The notes beneath the pieces were generated by a model, which ran no database searches, was not told the DNA's origin, and was given only the letters and a program-made list of their open reading frames with translations. Made by a program: the position numbers and the translations under genes. Below, piece after piece: positions 26,301-33,484 of a DNA stretch of 64,000 nucleotides (positions within the stretch are counted from its first letter, which is position 1; each line of letters begins with the position of its first letter). The stretch lies in assembly GCA_964251675.1 (NCBI GenBank), contig CAXUKS010000011.1, positions 48,697 through 112,696 on the forward strand, given 5' to 3'. This stretch comes from JANXMY01 sp964251675 (GTDB taxonomy: Bacteria; Armatimonadota; Armatimonadia; Armatimonadales; Capsulimonadaceae).

Positions 26301-26991
26301 CGGCTTCTTTGCCGCAAACTCCAATGGCGCGGACGACATCACGCTCTATACCGACGACACCCGCGAGGCCGTGCTGACCACTATTCATACGCTGCGTCAG
26401 CAGGGCGAAAAGTCCGCCGGGGCGGCCAACAAAGCCCTGTCTGACTTCATCGCGCCCCGCGAAACAGGTCTGGCCGATTACATGGGCCTGTTTGTCGTCA
26501 CAGCGGGCATCGGCGTCGAGGAGCTGTCGCGCCATTACAAAGAACAGCTTGACGACTACAATGCCATTATGGTCAGCGCCCTCGCCGACCGCCTCGCCGA
26601 AGCCTTCGCCGAGTACCTGCACAAACAGGTCCGCGATGCCTGCGGCTACGGCTTGTCCGAGGACCTCTCTGCCGAAGACCTGATCAAAGAGCGTTACCGG
26701 GGCATCCGCCCCGCACCCGGCTACCCGGCCTGCCCGGACCACACTGAAAAGCGGACGCTCTTTGACCTGCTGAGTGCCGAGAAGAACGCGGGCATCTGTC
26801 TCACTGAAAGCATGGCAATGATGCCCGCCGCCGCCGTGTCCGGCTTTTACCTGTCGCACCCGGAGGCCAAATACTTCGCCGTCGGCAAAATCGAGCGCGA
26901 CCAGGTCGAAGATTACGCCACCCGGAAGGGTATAACGCAAGAAGAAGCGGAACGCTGGCTTGCTCCCGCTCTGAACTACGACCCGGAGTAG
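23305..26991 (+). CDS. metH: Cobalamin-dependent methionine synthase
   Basis: Transfers methyl from 5-methyltetrahydrofolate through cobalamin to homocysteine, giving methionine. At 1228 residues all four modules are present. The homocysteine domain (1-330) has its zinc Cys in GLNCALG and GGCCGTT. A pterin-binding domain (about 350-620) contains NVGERTNVTGS. The B12 cap and Rossmann domain (about 650-890) has DVHDIGKNIV (about 756-765), whose His ligates cobalt. The C-terminal activation domain (about 900-1228) has RGIRPAPGYPACPDH for SAM. The B12 requirement implies cobalamin synthesis or uptake elsewhere. A SUKH gene follows after five bases. Confidence 0.97.
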   Translation: MADIRQLLKERILILDGAMGTMIQRHRFEEVDYRGERFRDFPADLKNNNEALMLVRPDVIQNIHREYLAAGADIIETNTFNATSVSMADFGMEDLVVEMNAVAARLAREAADEFSTPDKPRFVAGALGPQTRSATVMVDAEHPERRNVTFDELRDAYYEQAKALMDGGVDLLLCETTFDTLNLKAALFAIQTLFEDEGRALPIMASLTITDLAGGNLSGQDVASMWNSIAHVPLLSVGLNCALGPQEMRPFIEELSSIAPVFVSAYPNAGLPNPMLETGFPETPESLAPQLAEWAQSGWLNIVGGCCGTTAAHIKAIAEAVSGCAPRQVPTITPVTRLNGTQLFTWGPHVNFVNVGERTNVTGSPKFKKLILEGNYEAALTVAQQQVDQGAQVVDVNMDEGMLDGEAAMTRFLNLIQGEPNINPVPIMVDSSKWSVIEAGLKCLPGKGIVNSLSLKAGEEDFVEKARLVRRYGAAVVVMAFDELGQADTKERKVEICTRAYNILTQQVDFPPEDIIFDPNILTIATGIEEHNEYAINFIEATRTIKATLPGCHVSGGVSNLSFSFRGNNVVREAMHTAFLYHAIQAGLDTGIVNAGQLGVYAEIPKDLLELVEDALFNKRPDATDRLLTFADAVKGDGKTDKTAKAAEEWRAGSVEERLSHSLVKGLTDHIEADTEEARQKYARPLEVIEGPLMDGMNVVGDLFGSGKMFLPQVVKSARVMKRAVAVLLPYMEEEKRLSGASQAQAKVLMATVKGDVHDIGKNIVGVVLGCNNYEVIDMGVMVSAEKILTAAREQNVDVIGLSGLITPSLDEMAYVAREMERQNFTIPLLIGGATTSRVHTAVKIAPFYKQPVIHVLDASRAVGVVSNLVSDDLKAPYVAEIEREQEAARAAHAGKRSEKKSLTLAAARANKTPIVWREEDMARPSFLGVRAVTNLPLSELVPFIDWSPFFRAWELHGSFPAILTDEVVGESAAKLYEEARALLSQLLLDKSIRANGVYGFFAANSNGADDITLYTDDTREAVLTTIHTLRQQGEKSAGAANKALSDFIAPRETGLADYMGLFVVTAGIGVEELSRHYKEQLDDYNAIMVSALADRLAEAFAEYLHKQVRDACGYGLSEDLSAEDLIKERYRGIRPAPGYPACPDHTEKRTLFDLLSAEKNAGICLTESMAMMPAAAVSGFYLSHPEAKYFAVGKIERDQVEDYATRKGITQEEAERWLAPALNYDPE

Positions 26992-26996
26992 GCAAT

Positions 26997-27506
26997 ATGA
27001 GCATGGAAAAACTAGTTGCTCGTATCGCGGATATGCCAGATTGTCATATTTTGCCTCGGACGGGTCAACCTTTGGTGACCGGGCCGCATCTGCTGCCTGA
27101 TGATCTGGTCACGTTCTACGAATTGTGCGGTGGTGCGCTCTTGTTTGAGAATGCAAGCTACTCCACTTCCATTGTTCCGCCTCAAGAGATGATACCAGCC
27201 AATCCGGTCATTAGAGGTGAGAACATTGAAGATGACATCTCTGAAACATGGTATATACTTGCTGACGATCTGAATGGCGACTATTTCACCATTGACTTAG
27301 GCCGCGAACGCCTGGGCCGCTGCTATGATAGTTTCTGGGATGTTCATGCGATGCCTGGCGACTCCAAAGTTATAGCGACGTCGTTCACCGATTTCCTAGT
27401 TCGAATGCTTAACAACAAAGGACAGCATTGGTACTTCCTACAGCCAGAATTCGTGTCTCTCGGAGACGCCTATGATGAACCGGCACCAACAGCTATGAAA
27501 GAGTAG
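26997..27506 (+). CDS. SMI1/KNR4 (SUKH) family protein
   Basis: A 169-residue SUKH-fold protein: LPDDLVTFYELCGGALLF is the family core, followed by the beta-rich SIVPPQEM, DDLNGDYFTIDL and YDSFWDVH, and by a closing helix FTDFLVRMLNNK. In bacteria most SUKH proteins give immunity against toxins of competing cells. It lies five bases behind metH with no toxin beside it and is AT-richer than metH, so it looks like an acquired orphan riding on the metH transcript. Confidence 0.75.
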   Translation: MSMEKLVARIADMPDCHILPRTGQPLVTGPHLLPDDLVTFYELCGGALLFENASYSTSIVPPQEMIPANPVIRGENIEDDISETWYILADDLNGDYFTIDLGRERLGRCYDSFWDVHAMPGDSKVIATSFTDFLVRMLNNKGQHWYFLQPEFVSLGDAYDEPAPTAMKE

Positions 27507-27513
27507 GCTCCCT

Positions 27514-28146
27514 ATGTCACAGACAGCCACTGCAACACGCCCTGGTTCCCCTGACGCGCCGCCGAAAATGACCTATGAAGAGTTCTTGGAATGGGCGGAT
27601 GAAGATACCCATGCCGAGTGGGTAGGTGGAGAAATTATATATATGAGTCCGGTTTCCAATCGGCATCAAGAAATCAGTTCTTTTCTGATTCCGTACCTGA
27701 CAATGTTTGTGCAAGAGCGGCATCTGGGCGTGATACGTTTCGAGTCATTCCAGATGAAGCTCGTATCAAACCTGCCAGGCCGTGAGCCGGATATTTTGTT
27801 CATCTCGAATGCACGAATGGCAGACCTCCAGAACAGCTTTCTGGATGGCCCTGCGGATTTGGTGGTGGAAATAATCAGCCCCGAAAGTGTGTACCGGGAC
27901 ACGGTGGAAAAGTTTGGCGAATACCAGAGGTCGGGAGTAGGGGAGTACTGGCTGCTGAACCCCATGCAGCGAACAGCGACTTTCTTCGTGCGCGGGGAGG
28001 ATGCAATTTTTCACAGCGTTCCGCCGGATGACGACGGCAGATACCACTCTACTGTGCTGGAAGGTCTTTCGCTTCGCATTGGATTGTTGTGGCAGTCGCC
28101 CCCGCCGACTGTACGCGAGGTGCTGACAGCCTGGGAGGAGCTGTAG
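27514..28146 (+). CDS. Uma2 family endonuclease-like protein
   Basis: A 210-residue Uma2 (DUF820) protein with a PD-(D/E)XK-type core: MTYEEFLEWADEDTHAEWVGG, then GREPDILFI (Asp), DLVVEIISPES (Glu) and Lys in RDTVEKFGEYQ, then GVGEYWLL. The family is heavily expanded in Cyanobacteria and Armatimonadota, and its function is not established. A second copy is at 47219-47875. It lies 7 bases behind the SUKH gene. Confidence 0.88.
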   Translation: MSQTATATRPGSPDAPPKMTYEEFLEWADEDTHAEWVGGEIIYMSPVSNRHQEISSFLIPYLTMFVQERHLGVIRFESFQMKLVSNLPGREPDILFISNARMADLQNSFLDGPADLVVEIISPESVYRDTVEKFGEYQRSGVGEYWLLNPMQRTATFFVRGEDAIFHSVPPDDDGRYHSTVLEGLSLRIGLLWQSPPPTVREVLTAWEEL

Positions 28147-28178
28147 GCAATGGTCAACGTGCTTTGTTGTCGTCACCA

Positions 28179-28208
28179 TTGACAGAACAGGTGTGATTGT
28201 GACATAAT
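28179..28208 (+). promoter_or_regulatory. Sigma70-type promoter of the nuo operon
   Basis: TTGACA (28179-28184), 18 bases, CATAAT (28203-28208): a consensus -35 and five of six -10 positions, 50 bases before the nuoA start. It is the clearest promoter seen before any of the nuo genes. Confidence 0.75.
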
Positions 28209-28258
28209 TCACAAGAAGGGCGGCCCGAGCCGCCGAGTGATTTTAGAAGGGGACCGCC

Positions 28259-28687
28259 ATGCTGCCAATTGCGCCCGCGCCCACACCACAAATCTCGGAT
28301 TACCTCCCGCTGCTGATTATTTTGATTGTCGCTATCGGCCTGGCGTCGGTGCTGGTCGGCCTGTCCTGGATACTTGGCCCCAAAAAGCCATCGGCGGCGA
28401 AGCTAGCCCCCTACGAATGCGGCGTCAGCCCCGTCGGCTCGGCGCGGGAGCGGTTTCCGGTCAAGTTTTATTTGATTGCGATGCTGTTTATCGTATTTGA
28501 CATTGAAACTGTCTTTTTGTATCCCTGGGCGGTGACATTCACGCAATGGGTGAAGCAGCCAGCCCTGACATACGTGCAGGGACATCAGATGCAGCTTTTT
28601 AGCCTCGGCGAGATGATTACGTTTATTGTCATCCTGTTTGTGGGTTATATTTACGTTTGGAAAAAAGGGGCCTTCGAATGGGAGTAG
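28259..28687 (+). CDS. nuoA: NADH-quinone oxidoreductase subunit A
   Basis: Membrane subunit of complex I near the quinone site. The 142 residues form three helices (about 16-38, 78-98, 114-134). The conserved loop YECGVSPVGSARERF and the acidic FDIETVFLYPWA are present. gaagggg precedes the ATG. Its end overlaps the nuoB start by 10 bases. It opens a 14-subunit locus in canonical order. Confidence 0.95.
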   Translation: MLPIAPAPTPQISDYLPLLIILIVAIGLASVLVGLSWILGPKKPSAAKLAPYECGVSPVGSARERFPVKFYLIAMLFIVFDIETVFLYPWAVTFTQWVKQPALTYVQGHQMQLFSLGEMITFIVILFVGYIYVWKKGAFEWE

Positions 28688-29151
28688 AGCAAAACTTAGG
28701 TGTTCTGACCGTGCCGCTGAACAAAGTCGTCAACTGGGCACGCCGCAACTCGGTCTGGCCCGCGACCTTTGGCCTGGCCTGCTGCGCCATTGAAATGATG
28801 GGCAGCACCAACTCGCGCAACGACCTGGCCCGGTTCGGCTCGGAAGCGTTCCGCGCCTCGCCCCGGCAGGCGGACCTGATGATTGTGGCGGGCCGCGTCT
28901 CCAAAAAGATGGCCCCGGTCCTGCGGCAGATTTACGATCAGATGCCCGAGCCGAAGTGGGTCATCTCGATGGGCGACTGCGCCTCCTGCGGCGGCGTGTT
29001 CAACAACTACGCGATTTTGCAGGGCGTAGACCAGATCGTGCCTGTGGACATTTATGTTCCCGGCTGCCCGCCGAACCCGGACGCGCTGATTTATGCGATC
29101 AATCAGTTGCAGAAGAAAATCGACCGCGAGCATTTCAGCGACACACGGTAG
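28678..29151 (+). CDS. nuoB: NADH-quinone oxidoreductase subunit B (N2 cluster)
   Basis: Carries the terminal [4Fe-4S] cluster N2 that reduces quinone. From the ATG at 28678 (157 residues) the ligands are Cys35-Cys36 (GLACCAIEMM), one of Cys101/Cys104 (GDCASCGG) and Cys130 (VPGCPPNPD). An in-frame TTG at 28657 would extend it into nuoA and is not needed. A large palindrome separates it from nuoC. Confidence 0.96.
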   Translation: MGVEQNLGVLTVPLNKVVNWARRNSVWPATFGLACCAIEMMGSTNSRNDLARFGSEAFRASPRQADLMIVAGRVSKKMAPVLRQIYDQMPEPKWVISMGDCASCGGVFNNYAILQGVDQIVPVDIYVPGCPPNPDALIYAINQLQKKIDREHFSDTR

Positions 29152-29167
29152 AGTAGATTAACAAGAT

Positions 29168-29294
29168 CGAGGGGTTAAAAACCCCTCGCTAGGAGGGGCG
29201 TCCTGCGGACGACAGAGAAGGACCATCCGCTGCAGGCTTCCAACTTCTTCCGTCCGAAGGACGCCTAACCTAGCGAGTAGTTTTCAACTACTCG
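29168..29294. repeat. Large extragenic palindrome, class B, inside nuo operon
   Basis: Four hairpins in mirrored order: cgaggggttaaaaacccctcg, cgtcctgcggacg, spacer, cgtccgaaggacg, cgagtagttttcaactactcg. The last arm has changed on both sides (agtag/ctact), so base pairing was kept while sequence drifted, which suggests that structure is retained. It lies between nuoB and nuoC. Confidence 0.9.
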
Positions 29295-29328
29295 TCTTTC
29301 GCCACAAACCGTAGACGAGAACAAAACT

Positions 29329-29934
29329 ATGGACTATGATGTGCGCCTCGGCCTCACGCCGACGGATTTGCAGCTACGCGAAATTCAGACCAAGCGACCC
29401 GATGAGTGGGTGGAGCTGAACCCCGATGACCATGCCGAATTAAGACTCATTCAGGAGCATTTCCCTGGCTCCGTGGTGCAGACCCGCCTGTTTCGCGGCG
29501 AAAAAACCATTGTCATCAAAAAAGACAACGTAGTCGGTATCTGCAAGCTGCTCCGGGACAGCGGCGAGACGAATTACAACTACCTGTCGGACATCACCTG
29601 CTTCGACCGGCTGGACATCATGGACGAAGATGACGACAAAGAAATGCGCTTTGAAGTCATCTACAATCTGTACTCCATGGGGACGTTCGGGCGTTTGCGC
29701 CTCAAAGCCCAGGTGCATGAGGACGAGGCCGCGATTGACACTGTGGAAGGTGTCTGGCCCAATGCCAATTGGGTGGAGCGCGAAGTCTACGATATGTTCG
29801 GCATTTCGTTCAATAATCACAGCGACCTGCGGCGGATTTTGATGCCCGACGACTGGATCGGCCATCCTCTGCGGAAAGACTTCCCCCTCGGCGGCGAGGA
29901 AGTCGAGTTCACCTACAACGTCCGCGAGCAGTAG
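29329..29934 (+). CDS. nuoC: NADH-quinone oxidoreductase subunit C
   Basis: Peripheral-arm subunit without cofactors. The 201 residues include FDRLDIMDEDDDKEMRFEVI, VWPNANWVEREVYDMFGI and the ending RRILMPDDWIGHPLRKDFPL, all family hallmarks. It is separate from nuoD (not fused as in E. coli), which starts 25 bases later. Confidence 0.94.
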   Translation: MDYDVRLGLTPTDLQLREIQTKRPDEWVELNPDDHAELRLIQEHFPGSVVQTRLFRGEKTIVIKKDNVVGICKLLRDSGETNYNYLSDITCFDRLDIMDEDDDKEMRFEVIYNLYSMGTFGRLRLKAQVHEDEAAIDTVEGVWPNANWVEREVYDMFGISFNNHSDLRRILMPDDWIGHPLRKDFPLGGEEVEFTYNVREQ

Positions 29935-29958
29935 GCAAGTTTTAGAAAGCGTACCTCC

Positions 29959-31227
29959 ATGGCAACTCTTGAGCGCGATTTAATTACCAACACCGAGCCG
30001 GACCCGGCATTGATTCAGCGCCTCGGGGCGGGTATCGATGCCGAGCGCGTCCACACCGATGACGGCGATCTAATGATCGTCAACATGGGGCCGCAGCACC
30101 CGTCCACCCACGGCGTTCTGCGCCTTGTGGTGGAGCTGAACGGCGAGAACGTCATGAAGGCCACGCCGCACATCGGCTATCTCCATACGGGTCTGGAAAA
30201 GACCATGGAGAACATGACGTACTACAAGGCCCTGACCATCACGGACCGGGAAGATTACCTTTCCAACCTGATGAACAACCTGGCCTACTCGATGGCTGTC
30301 GAAAAGCTGATTGACTGCGAAATCCCCCCCCGTGCCCAGCGTCTGCGCTTGATTCTAAACGAACTGGAGCGTATTGCCTCGCACCTGCTGTGGCTCGGGA
30401 CGCACGCCCTGGACATCGGGGCAATGACCCTGTTCTTCTATACGTGGCGTGAGCGCGACCAGATTCTGGACATGAAGGAAATGATGTCCGGCGTCCGCAT
30501 GATGACCTCGTGGATTTGCCCCGGCGGTCTGCGCGGCGATATGCCCGAAGGCTGGTTCCACAAAGTCGGACGCTTCGTGGAAGATTTCCCGCGCCGTTTG
30601 GACGAATACAACCGCCTGATCGCCAAGAACCCCATCTGGATTGAACGGCTGTCCGGCGTCGGCATCATCTCCGCCGAGGACGCCGTAGCGTGGGGCCTCA
30701 GCGGCCCGACCCTACGCGGCTCCGGCGTCGCGTGGGACATCCGCAAGGCGAACCCCTACACGGGCTATGATGAGTTCGAGTTTGACGTGCCGACTGGCAA
30801 GACCGGCGACGTCTATGACCGCTTCCTCTGCCGGATGGAAGAGATGAAGCAGTCGCAGCGCATTCTGGTACAGGCTTTGAAGAACGTCCCCGGTGGCCCC
30901 GTGATGACCAGCGACCGCAAGATCGCCCCGCCGCCCCGTGCCGAGCTGGACACCTCCATGGAGTCTTTGATTCACCATTTCAAGCTGTTCACCGAAGGCT
31001 ACCACCCGCCCGTAGGCGAAGCGTATGCCGCCGTGGAAAGCGCACGCGGCGAAAAGGGCTACTATATCTACAGCGACGGCTCCAACAAGCCCGCGCGTGT
31101 GAAGATCAAAGGCCCGTCGTTTAACAACCTTCAAGCTCTGCCCAAGATGGCCGAAGGCCGGATGATCGCCGATGTGGTCGCCATCATCGGCTCCATCGAC
31201 ATCGTCCTCGGCGATATTGACCGCTGA
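29959..31227 (+). CDS. nuoD: NADH-quinone oxidoreductase subunit D (49 kDa)
   Basis: Forms the quinone cavity with nuoB. The 422 residues include MGPQHPSTHGVLRLVVELNG with the quinone-binding His, PHIGYLHTGLEKTMEN, TDREDYLSNL and the end IIGSIDIVLGDIDR. A 133-residue hypothetical gene follows after nine bases where nuoE would be expected. Confidence 0.96.
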   Translation: MATLERDLITNTEPDPALIQRLGAGIDAERVHTDDGDLMIVNMGPQHPSTHGVLRLVVELNGENVMKATPHIGYLHTGLEKTMENMTYYKALTITDREDYLSNLMNNLAYSMAVEKLIDCEIPPRAQRLRLILNELERIASHLLWLGTHALDIGAMTLFFYTWRERDQILDMKEMMSGVRMMTSWICPGGLRGDMPEGWFHKVGRFVEDFPRRLDEYNRLIAKNPIWIERLSGVGIISAEDAVAWGLSGPTLRGSGVAWDIRKANPYTGYDEFEFDVPTGKTGDVYDRFLCRMEEMKQSQRILVQALKNVPGGPVMTSDRKIAPPPRAELDTSMESLIHHFKLFTEGYHPPVGEAYAAVESARGEKGYYIYSDGSNKPARVKIKGPSFNNLQALPKMAEGRMIADVVAIIGSIDIVLGDIDR

Positions 31228-31236
31228 GGCGCTGGC

Positions 31237-31638
31237 ATGGACGACTGGAAAAGTACACTTCGTAGTGAATTCTCCGCTGAGCCAGGATCATTTCTGCTTC
31301 AGATGCGCTGTGATCTTGTTTGGGACGCCAATGCTCTTGATAGATTAGTCACAGCGATGGAAATTTGTTGCCGAGCAACCGCTGGGGAAGAAATTGTTGA
31401 GCGTTGGATTGGTGACTGTTTCTGGTATGTATCATTTTCTGTGAAAGACTGGACTACCCACCCAAACTTTCCGCGCAATTGGGGAGATGAATACTACGAA
31501 ACGGCTTACGAATACTTGTTCGACCTTGCAAGCTGGTTCTTTCAGGATGCTTGTCCCTGGACAGACAATGGTGTTCGTGCCAGCGCAGAATTTCACCGAA
31601 TGCGGGCCATTCCTGCTGCGATAAACTCGAAAGATTGA
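31237..31638 (+). CDS. Hypothetical protein inserted between nuoD and nuoE, possible immunity-type
   Basis: A 133-residue acidic protein rich in Trp, Tyr and Phe (WIGDCFWYVSFSVKDWTTHP, YEYLFDLASWFFQDACPW). It is unrelated to complex I and visibly AT-richer than the nuo genes. Small aromatic acidic proteins of this look often turn up as orphan immunity-like genes in other genomes, but no named family can be given with confidence. It is spaced 9 and 13 bases from its neighbours and so is cotranscribed with nuo. Confidence 0.6.
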   Translation: MDDWKSTLRSEFSAEPGSFLLQMRCDLVWDANALDRLVTAMEICCRATAGEEIVERWIGDCFWYVSFSVKDWTTHPNFPRNWGDEYYETAYEYLFDLASWFFQDACPWTDNGVRASAEFHRMRAIPAAINSKD

Positions 31639-31651
31639 CGGAAAAGCGTAT

Positions 31652-32125
31652 ATGTTTACCGAAGAAGCCAAACAAAAGCTCGACGCGATTATCAAGAAGT
31701 ACCCGACCAAAAAAGCTGCCCTCCTGCCCGCCCTCTGGCTGGCGCAGGAGGAGAACGATGGCTGGGTTCCGCGTGAAGCGATGAAAGAAATCGCCGACAT
31801 TCTCGGCCTCGCCCCCGCCGATGTCGAAGGTGTCGCCACGTTTTACACCATGTACAACAAGGCCCCCATCGGCAAGTACCACGTCGAAGTCTGCCACAAC
31901 ATCGTGTGCATGGCCGTCGGCGCGGACAAGCTGATTGAACAGATCGGCGACAAGCTGGGCATCTCCAAAGGCGAAACGACGCCTGACAAGAAATTCACCC
32001 TGAACGGGGCTGAGTGCCTCGGAGCCTGCGCCAACGCCCCCTGCATGATGGTCGGCGCGACCTACTACGAAGACCTGGACTTTCCCAAGACCGCAAAGAT
32101 TTTGGACGAGCTGGCGAAGAAGTAA
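31652..32125 (+). CDS. nuoE: NADH-quinone oxidoreductase subunit E ([2Fe-2S] N1a)
   Basis: Thioredoxin-fold subunit of the NADH dehydrogenase module. Four Cys ligands are in EVCHNIVCM and GAECLGACANAPCMM. Upstream, YPTKKAALLPALWLAQEEND and VATFYTMYNKAPIGKY are typical. The 157-residue length is normal. It is followed by three foreign small genes before nuoF, with which it forms one functional pair in other genomes. Confidence 0.95.
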   Translation: MFTEEAKQKLDAIIKKYPTKKAALLPALWLAQEENDGWVPREAMKEIADILGLAPADVEGVATFYTMYNKAPIGKYHVEVCHNIVCMAVGADKLIEQIGDKLGISKGETTPDKKFTLNGAECLGACANAPCMMVGATYYEDLDFPKTAKILDELAKK

Positions 32126-32174
32126 CACACAAAACAGCAATGGTTTCGCCGTGAGCCGGTCACGGCAGATGTAA

Positions 32175-32627
32175 GTGGATTTTCCGTTCCCTGTTTCTCC
32201 CGAGGACGCGCAAGCCCTCGAAATGCTGATAGAAACGTTGGATAGGCTTTATGAAGAGATTATTCATCCGTTTCCCTATGCTGACATTAGGCATATCTAC
32301 AAGACGGTAACGAGCCGCAAGATACGAACGCGGCGAGCGATTGAAAAAGGGTTCATCCCTGATTTAGATTACTATTGGTTGAACATCGTTGGGTGCAGCA
32401 GTTGGGGCAAAAAAGCTCTGAGATGGGATGCTCAAAAGCGTCAAGAGTTCACTGGGCTTTTGGATAGGGCATTTTTTGACAGGCATCCTGAGTATCTGCT
32501 GGTGCGCCGCTGGATTACGGAATCGAACACACCGCATTTGTACCACCGTTTTATGCTACATAAAGAGATGAGAGTGAGCGTGCTAGTGCTGATTAAGTTG
32601 CTCGATAGATTGGATGGCGTAGCCTAA
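32175..32627 (+). CDS. Hypothetical protein, paralogue of 32987-33445
   Basis: A 150-residue protein from GTG 32175; no family is recognised. It aligns with the protein at 32987 almost without gaps from EEIIHPFPYADI onward. Shared points include HPFPY/QPFPY, PDL, LxW, LL..FF, NTPxLY and a helical end. The two are therefore diverged copies of one family. AT-rich, with an Arg/Lys-rich middle (TSRKIRTRRAIEKGF). A toxin-like gene lies between the two copies. Confidence 0.6.
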   Translation: MDFPFPVSPEDAQALEMLIETLDRLYEEIIHPFPYADIRHIYKTVTSRKIRTRRAIEKGFIPDLDYYWLNIVGCSSWGKKALRWDAQKRQEFTGLLDRAFFDRHPEYLLVRRWITESNTPHLYHRFMLHKEMRVSVLVLIKLLDRLDGVA

Positions 32628-32688
32628 ATTGCGTGGGTGACACTGGTTTTTCTGGCAAGGCAAAAGTTGAAAAGGATTTCTTGGGCCG

Positions 32689-32982
32689 ATGACAGAAGAA
32701 GAGCTGGAAGGGGTATGGATTGTTGACCCGATTCAAGGAAACCGTCTGGCTTCACTGAGACACCATTTCATAGTACACGGTGCAGAAATTAATGCAGAGA
32801 GCATCGAACAATATCTGCGTCAGGCAGTCGCGTTTGCGAGGGAGAGAAGCGGACGAAGCCGCCCGGTCAGCGGCTTGACGTCGGGAGTGAGACGGTGGGA
32901 AAAGACGGACCTCTATATGACCCGGTATGTTGATGTAACTACTGCTGGGGAAATCGTTTCTTTTGGACGTGTTCCAGGTTAA
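32689..32982 (+). CDS. Solitary toxin-domain-like small protein
   Basis: A 97-residue protein. RHHFIVHGAEINAESIEQYL followed by an AFARE helix and then a strand segment TDLYMTRYVDVTTAGEI matches the general pattern of C-terminal nuclease-type toxin domains in polymorphic toxins (HHFxKHGxEFxxxSxEEYL). There is no secretion or repeat domain, so it would be a detached toxin tip or a remnant. It lies between two paralogous hypothetical genes inside the nuo operon. Activity is not shown by sequence. Confidence 0.5.
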   Translation: MTEEELEGVWIVDPIQGNRLASLRHHFIVHGAEINAESIEQYLRQAVAFARERSGRSRPVSGLTSGVRRWEKTDLYMTRYVDVTTAGEIVSFGRVPG

Positions 32983-32986
32983 ACTA

Positions 32987-33445
32987 ATGACAACTTACGC
33001 TGTCACATTGCTGTCAGAACAGATTGCGTCTCTTGCAGAGGAGGTTAATCAGCCTTTTCCTTATAAAGACTGCGAAAAAACACTTCAAGAGGCTGCGAAG
33101 GCGACACCGAAGCTGGCGAAACGCTTTCGTGATTTTGGTCCTGATCTCAGCACGTATTTTTCTTATATTTACTCCCATGCTTCGGGAGTTGAGCATGTTC
33201 TAAACTGGCCGAGCAATCGTTTGGTTGAAGCCCAAATTTTGCTGAAGAAATCCTTCTTTGCGGCTTATTCAGCCTACAAGCCTTTGGAGTGGAGAGTAAA
33301 CCAAATCAACACTCCAACTTTGTACCGGGAGATTGCAGCCAGTGAACAGCTTAGAAATCTGCTTTTAGAACTCCTTTGTCAACTGATCGCGGAGCGGCGC
33401 GAAGAAAACACAGTGCGTCAGGAACGTCTCCTTTCTGCCGCGTAG
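32987..33445 (+). CDS. Hypothetical protein, paralogue of 32175-32627
   Basis: A 152-residue, mostly helical protein; the ATG at 32987 is four bases behind the previous stop and is preferred over the in-frame TTG at 32963. It shares QPFPYKD, FGPDLSTYFSYI, LLKKSFFAAYSAY and INTPTLYREI with the gene at 32175. No known family. AT-rich like its neighbours. The pair could be immunity proteins for the toxin-like product between them; this is inference from position only. Confidence 0.58.
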   Translation: MTTYAVTLLSEQIASLAEEVNQPFPYKDCEKTLQEAAKATPKLAKRFRDFGPDLSTYFSYIYSHASGVEHVLNWPSNRLVEAQILLKKSFFAAYSAYKPLEWRVNQINTPTLYREIAASEQLRNLLLELLCQLIAERREENTVRQERLLSAA

Positions 33446-33484
33446 ACACAGCCTAGATAGCTGCTTTAGAAAGCCAAAACAAAG

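Noticed and set aside
25186..26940. 584-codon open frame antisense to metH
   Set aside because: It is a mirror of high-GC codon use in metH; no domain likeness, while the sense strand encodes intact B12 and activation modules.
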